This document shows, piece after piece, positions 60,235 to 64,000 of a stretch of DNA of 64,000 bases (positions are counted from its first letter, which is position 1; every line of letters starts with the position of its first letter). Location of the stretch: the NCBI RefSeq assembly GCF_037078405.1, contig NZ_JAYMGZ010000001.1:1240001-1304000 (forward strand), read 5' to 3'. A model generated the notes under the pieces. It searched no databases. It had not been told where the DNA came from and worked only from the letters and a program-made list of their open reading frames with translations. Source of the stretch: Haloarcula sp. DT43. Its GTDB lineage: Archaea; Halobacteriota; Halobacteria; Halobacteriales; Haloarculaceae. The translations under genes were made by a program, and so were the position numbers.

Positions 60235-61386
60235 ATGGAAGACCAGATCGGCGCACCCGGTTCGGGCATCTCCCGCCGCGACTTCGTGAAAGCATCCGGC
60301 CTCGGCGGCACGGCCGCGCTCGCGGGCTGTACCGCGCCGGGTGAGGTGCCGACCGACGAGTCAGTCGACACCGGCACGACCCCGGCACAGACCGACAGTA
60401 CCCTTCCGACCACGTCGCCGCCGGAAATCGTCAACGTCGACGAGCAGGGCGGCGAGGTGACGCTGTCCTCCGTCCCGGCCAAACACGAGGCCCACCCCGG
60501 CGAGTCGATGGGCGGCCCCGTCGAACTCCCGCAGGTGTGGGCGTTCAAGGCCGACGACGGCGAACCCAGCGTCCCCGGTCCGATTCTCCGGACGACCGAG
60601 GGCGAGGACATGGAGGTCACGTTCGACAACACGGACGGCATGCGCCCGCACACGGTCCACTTCCACGCCGTCCAGAAGCAGTGGGAGGACGACGGCGTCC
60701 CGACCACCACTGGCATCCGCATCGACCCGGGTCAGAAGCACACCTACACCATCCCCGCGAACGTGCCCGGTACCCACCTCTACCACTGCCACTACCAGAC
60801 CCACCGCCACATCGACATGGGGATGTACGGCATCTTCCGCGTCGACCCGAAGGGGTACGAACCGGCCGACAAGGAGTACTTCATGACGCTGAAGGAGTGG
60901 GACTCCCGGCTCAACCGCCAGATGGCCGGCATGGACGCCAGCTACGACGCCCGGAACCGCCGCCCCGACACGTTCACCATCAACGGCAAGGCGGCCCCCC
61001 GGACGCTCCACCCCGAAGACGGCTCCCCCATCATCGTCGAGCAGGGCGACACCGTCCGCATCCACATGTGTAACAACGGGTACATGGACCACCCGATGCA
61101 CATCCACAACCACCGGTTCCAGGTGACCCACAAGGACGGCGGGGAGATTCCGGCGGCCGCCCGCCACGACCAGGACATCACCAGCATCCCGCCCGCCGGA
61201 CGGCACACCATCGAGTTCGAGGCCGACGCCGACCCCGGCATCTACCTCGCGCACTGCCACAAGGTCAGCCACGCGATGAACGGGACCGCCTACCCCGGCG
61301 GGATGGTCACCGGCGTCGTCTACAAGGAAGCGATGGACACCGACATCTTCAAACAGCTGATGGACTACGCCGGCTACGACGCGTAA
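60235..61386 (+). CDS. two-domain multicopper oxidase, Tat-exported lipoprotein
   Basis: 383 aa. SRRDFVK (13-19) is a Tat signal and ALAGC (Cys32) a lipobox. Two cupredoxin domains follow. Copper motifs: HTVHFHAVQ and HLYHCHYQTHRHIDMGM in domain 1; HPMHIHNHRF and LAHCHKVSHAMNG in domain 2. Both domains keep the Cys and the His five residues on of a type 1 site. The axial Met is clear in domain 1 but displaced in domain 2. That fits a type-A two-domain oxidase rather than NirK, whose signatures are absent. It probably oxidises a small substrate outside the cell, using oxygen or a nitrogen oxide as acceptor. Confidence 0.85.
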   Translation: MEDQIGAPGSGISRRDFVKASGLGGTAALAGCTAPGEVPTDESVDTGTTPAQTDSTLPTTSPPEIVNVDEQGGEVTLSSVPAKHEAHPGESMGGPVELPQVWAFKADDGEPSVPGPILRTTEGEDMEVTFDNTDGMRPHTVHFHAVQKQWEDDGVPTTTGIRIDPGQKHTYTIPANVPGTHLYHCHYQTHRHIDMGMYGIFRVDPKGYEPADKEYFMTLKEWDSRLNRQMAGMDASYDARNRRPDTFTINGKAAPRTLHPEDGSPIIVEQGDTVRIHMCNNGYMDHPMHIHNHRFQVTHKDGGEIPAAARHDQDITSIPPAGRHTIEFEADADPGIYLAHCHKVSHAMNGTAYPGGMVTGVVYKEAMDTDIFKQLMDYAGYDA

Positions 61387-61651
61387 CACGACGCTCCGGG
61401 CGTCGAGCCGCGTTTCGGGGGAATTTCGTGGAACTCCCAGGACGGAGGACACGCTCCGGTGATAAATCAGGTAGCGCTATACGGAATTCGGACGTCACGG
61501 CCGCCAGAGCTTCGGTAGGTGAATTTCTACAAATCAAAAGGTTTCTGATAAGTCTGTTCTGAGGGCGCTGAGGTGACGGTAGAGAGCGATTCTCGGAAGA
61601 TTCGGAAACCGCACCCTTCCGTTTATCCGAATGGTTGCCGAATCACTCCAT

Positions 61652-62656
61652 ATGATTACCAACGCTCGCGTGTTACAGCCCGAGTTCATCCCTCGGGAGG
61701 TGAAACACCGTTCTGCCGAGGTGAGCCACCTCTCCGACACACTGCGTCCGATTATGACCGAGGGACGCCCGGAGCCATCGTTCCTGTACGGGCCGTCTGG
61801 GGCTGGGAAGACCTGCATCGCCAAATACACCGTCAAGCAACTCCGCGAGAACGTTGTCGACCTGAACTACCAATACGTGAACTGCTGGGAGGATTACAGC
61901 CGATTCAAGACACTCTACCGGATTCTCGACGGAATCAACGAGACGTGGGACATCCACCGTCAGTCAACCCCGAAAGACGAGCTGTTAGAGCGGCTACGCG
62001 AGTACGACGGCGCACACTACGTGGTTATTCTCGACGAGGTTGACCAGCTCCAAGATAAGAAAATCCTCTACGATTTCCATCGGATTCCTCATCTCACAAT
62101 GATTCTCATTGCGAACCGCGAGGAAGACGTGTTCAGTTTGCTTGATGAACGGCTGTATAGCCGACTCCAGAACTGCCCCCGCATTCGGTTCAACAACTAC
62201 GACTTGGCGGAGTTGGTGTCGATCATCGAGGATCGGGCGCGGTGGGGACTCAGGCCAGACGCACTCGCACAGAACGAGATGGAACTGATTGCGGACCACG
62301 CTGCCGGCGATGCCCGCGCTGCTATTGGTATCCTTCGTAACGCGACTAGGATGGCATCCCAGCGAGAGTATGACCAAATCACAGCTGAACTAATCCGAGA
62401 GGCAGTTCCGGAAGCGAATTCGGAAATCCGACAGAAGACGACAGACAAGCTCACCGACCACCAGCAGATTCTCTACGATATCATCACCGACAGCGGGAAA
62501 ATCAGTGGCGGCGACCTCTACGAACAGTACTGTACTGAAGTCGACTCTGCCAAAACGCGGCGAACTATGAGGAACTATCTTTCTAAGCTAGAACAATACA
62601 ATCTCGTCGTCGCATCAGGAAATACAAAAGGACGGTCGTATAGCCCGCAAACCTGA
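61652..62656 (+). CDS. orc: Orc1/Cdc6 replication initiator
   Basis: 334 aa from the ATG at 61652, where the conserved [20 protein letters not shown] begins. AAA+ motifs: Walker [10 protein letters not shown], Walker [11 protein letters not shown], sensor I LIANREE, sensor [10 protein letters not shown]. The C-terminal winged helix is present ([20 protein letters not shown]). It is shorter than many chromosomal Orc proteins, similar to the many accessory haloarchaeal copies. No clear origin repeats are seen in 61387-61651. It borders an AT-richer region and may belong to an integrated replicon. Confidence 0.9.
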   Translation: MITNARVLQPEFIPREVKHRSAEVSHLSDTLRPIMTEGRPEPSFLYGPSGAGKTCIAKYTVKQLRENVVDLNYQYVNCWEDYSRFKTLYRILDGINETWDIHRQSTPKDELLERLREYDGAHYVVILDEVDQLQDKKILYDFHRIPHLTMILIANREEDVFSLLDERLYSRLQNCPRIRFNNYDLAELVSIIEDRARWGLRPDALAQNEMELIADHAAGDARAAIGILRNATRMASQREYDQITAELIREAVPEANSEIRQKTTDKLTDHQQILYDIITDSGKISGGDLYEQYCTEVDSAKTRRTMRNYLSKLEQYNLVVASGNTKGRSYSPQT

Positions 62657-62735
62657 CTGAATGGATACCTTCGTCTAGAGTAGAGAAGTGATTCATTTTT
62701 CATTTAATCGGTTATAAGCTGGTCGTACAGTAGCG

Positions 62736-62963
62736 TTACCTATCGGCCACCTCCTCAATTGCTGCTGAGAAGTCACAGTTTGAGCAAAGGAAGTTGTCAT
62801 TCACTTTATGAACGTAAGTCTCTGTAGAGCCGCAGCTTGGACACCTGTACTCGCTTTCGTCAAGCATACTTCTCGGGGGCATCGAACCAAGGAGAACAGG
62901 CATCAGTATTAAAACCTCGGCTATCCAAGATGACTCGACATACCTGCAAGCAATATTATTCAA
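62736..62963 (-). CDS. small zinc-ribbon protein
   Basis: 75 aa if the ATG at 62963 is used, which overlaps the upstream stop (ATGA); 43 aa from the ATG at 62867. CPSCGSTETYVHKVNDNFLC, then CSNC, is a zinc ribbon with two CxxC pairs. The longer form would add a hydrophobic stretch (IAEVLILMPVLLG). The composition is AT-richer than the host average. Confidence 0.6.
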   Translation of the reverse strand: MNNIACRYVESSWIAEVLILMPVLLGSMPPRSMLDESEYRCPSCGSTETYVHKVNDNFLCSNCDFSAAIEEVADR

Positions 62964-63172
62964 TGGTCTTCTACGACGACTCGTTCATACTCCTCAGCGG
63001 TCGTCGCTCCAAACCCACTTGTCACGTATTTCCAGTCCATATCACTACAATCTGATTTCTTGTCCGGCCCACTTAGGAGGAGCTCTGAAGCTTGGCGGAT
63101 GAGCGAGAGAACTGTTCCTGCTGAAAATAATGGGATTCCAATAACGGCGAATCCAAGTATCTTGTCGAGCAT
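62960..63172 (-). CDS. small membrane protein
   Basis: 70 aa. One hydrophobic N-terminal helix (ILGFAVIGIPLFSAGTVLSL), then a polar part ending VVVEDH. It overlaps the zinc-ribbon gene by 4 bp, which suggests coupled translation. Function unknown. Confidence 0.5.
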   Translation of the reverse strand: MLDKILGFAVIGIPLFSAGTVLSLIRQASELLLSGPDKKSDCSDMDWKYVTSGFGATTAEEYERVVVEDH

Positions 63173-63242
63173 TAAAATCTAGTTGCTGGCAATAGAGCTT
63201 GAATTTTTTCCAACAAAGTACGGAGGTGCTCAATGGGCAAGT

Positions 63243-63428
63243 CTACTGACCGACGGATTCATCCAATCCCTGTGAAACCAGGGAGGGCCGACTGCTGAAT
63301 AGAATCTCTATGTTTTGCAGGCCAATTAGGGTCAATATCAGCAGACTGAATGTTATTTCACCAGATTGGGCAAGGGCCAAGTAGAGAAGAGTATCCCAAA
63401 AGAAGAGGAAGCTGAAGAACGATTTCAA
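63243..63428 (-). CDS. possible small two-helix membrane protein
   Basis: 61 aa. Two hydrophobic segments (FFSFLFFWDTLLYLALAQ and ITFSLLILTLIGL) and a polar tail. The AT-rich codons are like the neighbours. It lies 24 bp after the nuclease gene on the same strand. Reality is uncertain. Confidence 0.4.
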   Translation of the reverse strand: MKSFFSFLFFWDTLLYLALAQSGEITFSLLILTLIGLQNIEILFSSRPSLVSQGLDESVGQ

Positions 63429-63452
63429 GCAAACCCTGGAGAGCTACTTCCG

Positions 63453-64000
63453 CTAACTCTCTACTGCTGGTTCAACCTTTTTCCCAACTATTTCTTCTGA
63501 GATATCCTCATCATACCGAACTTCTACCAGCTCAATTCCATGTTTTTTACACAGTTCCTTTGTCCGACGATCCCTCTCCTGACGTTCTTCTAAGCCCTCT
63601 TTTCCACCCCAAGCCTCGACAATCTCGTAGTGCTGGACACCTTGATACTCAACCCCAACTTGAGCTTCCTCAATGAAGATGTCCAGCTCGAGTCCTTCTA
63701 ACCAGTCTGGTCTGTGGTGACGTTTGATCGTGTATTCGTCGCCGTACTTCGACTCTATAAGATTGTAGAGGACCGTCTCGCTCTCCCAACGACTCCCGAT
63801 TTCGTGATGACCGAATTCCTGTCGAACCTCGTTCTCTATAGCTGTTGAAACCCGATCCCAATTTTCCTCAACAAGTTCCTCTAACTCCTCTAATTCGTCT
63901 GCCTCATCGGGAGGAAGACGTGGTTTCTCGTTGTACTCCTGTTTTATCTCGTAGATATGGTCCCCGTCTATATCCCCGGGATGGTAGTCTGGGTTATCTG
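63453..64000 (-). CDS. VSR/PD-(D/E)xK-like endonuclease, C-terminal part (cut by window end)
   Basis: The frame is open from the window edge to a TAG at 63453-63455 and gives 182 residues. LELDIFIEEAQVGVEYQGVQ, then HYEIVEAWGGKEGLEERQER and DRRTKELCKKHGIELVEVRY, is the pattern of very-short-patch-repair-like nucleases. It has the active-site Asp and Glu-x-Gln, followed by the amphipathic helix and last strand. It lies in AT-richer DNA. Such genes are often part of restriction or defence loci. The N-terminal part and neighbours are outside the window. Confidence 0.75.
   Translation of the reverse strand, partial: DNPDYHPGDIDGDHIYEIKQEYNEKPRLPPDEADELEELEELVEENWDRVSTAIENEVRQEFGHHEIGSRWESETVLYNLIESKYGDEYTIKRHHRPDWLEGLELDIFIEEAQVGVEYQGVQHYEIVEAWGGKEGLEERQERDRRTKELCKKHGIELVEVRYDEDISEEIVGKKVEPAVES

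Noticed and set aside
60235-61386. Copper nitrite reductase NirK
   Set aside because: The NirK type 1 and type 2 signatures are not found. The HCH and HPMHIHNH motifs belong to laccase-like oxidases.
61387-61651. Replication origin with ORB elements next to orc
   Set aside because: No repeated ORB-type motif or clear duplex-unwinding element is seen. Single weak matches are not enough.

Overview
The window is haloarchaeal DNA. The host genes are GC-rich and their proteins very acidic. It carries haloarchaeal S-layer glycoproteins with PGF-CTERM tails, archaeosortase A, archaeal ribosomal proteins P0/L12, diphthine synthase, RpoL and PurL. Two adjacent, near-identical S-layer genes and the S-layer signal-peptide sequence point to the Haloarculaceae, perhaps Haloarcula or a close relative (inference).

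Layout: (1) 1-3451, a five-gene operon of small pilin-like membrane proteins on the minus strand. (2) 3661-3732, tRNA-Ala(GGC), into whose 3' end a ~15.5 kb element (3720-19215) has integrated, leaving 31-bp direct repeats with one mismatch. The element is a betapleolipovirus/SNJ2-like provirus. It has an HUH replication protein, a 4-helix membrane protein, a spike protein with signal peptide and C-terminal anchor, several small membrane proteins, a packaging-type ATPase, two winged-helix repressors, a zinc-finger protein and a tyrosine integrase. Three conspicuously AT-rich genes look like cargo: a 796-aa P-loop ATPase with TPR repeats, a 407-aa helical/coiled-coil protein with three C-terminal membrane helices, and a PD-(D/E)xK nuclease with a duplicated C-terminal domain. 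(3) 19498-23301, a 1268-aa pilin-signal/CARDB surface protein. Without the provirus it would lie about 0.6 kb from the pilin operon, divergently transcribed, with only the tRNA between. (4) 23431-27763, ribosomal stalk genes (L12, P0/L10, L1, L11), a small VNG_1110C-like protein and a DRG-type GTPase. (5) 27897-29158, a membrane protein and a two-domain VOC protein. (6) 29415-37380, twin S-layer genes with near-identical promoters, leaders and terminators, followed by archaeosortase A, which processes such proteins. (7) 37399-49715, housekeeping and small conserved genes (dphB, trm5, usp, tRNA-Thr, ADH, cox3, rpoL, hisF), with a duplicated fragment of the hisF 3' end. (8) 49821-56360, FIST sensor plus PAS histidine kinase, purL and hypotheticals. 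(9) 56449-61386, a copper/nitrogen-oxide-like cluster (DUF2249, cupin, multi-pass His-rich membrane protein, two paralogous small membrane proteins, wHTH regulator, two-domain multicopper oxidase). (10) 61652-64000, an Orc1/Cdc6 protein and AT-richer small genes plus a VSR-like nuclease cut by the window end, probably the start of another accessory region.

The best candidate for an undescribed system is the cargo of the provirus: the ATPase-TPR gene placed between rep and the structural genes, and the convergent pair of TM effector-like gene and nuclease placed between the packaging ATPase and the lysogeny genes. The effector-like gene has its own promoter with an inverted repeat overlapping the TATA box. 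Function as anti-virus defence or superinfection exclusion is inference only.
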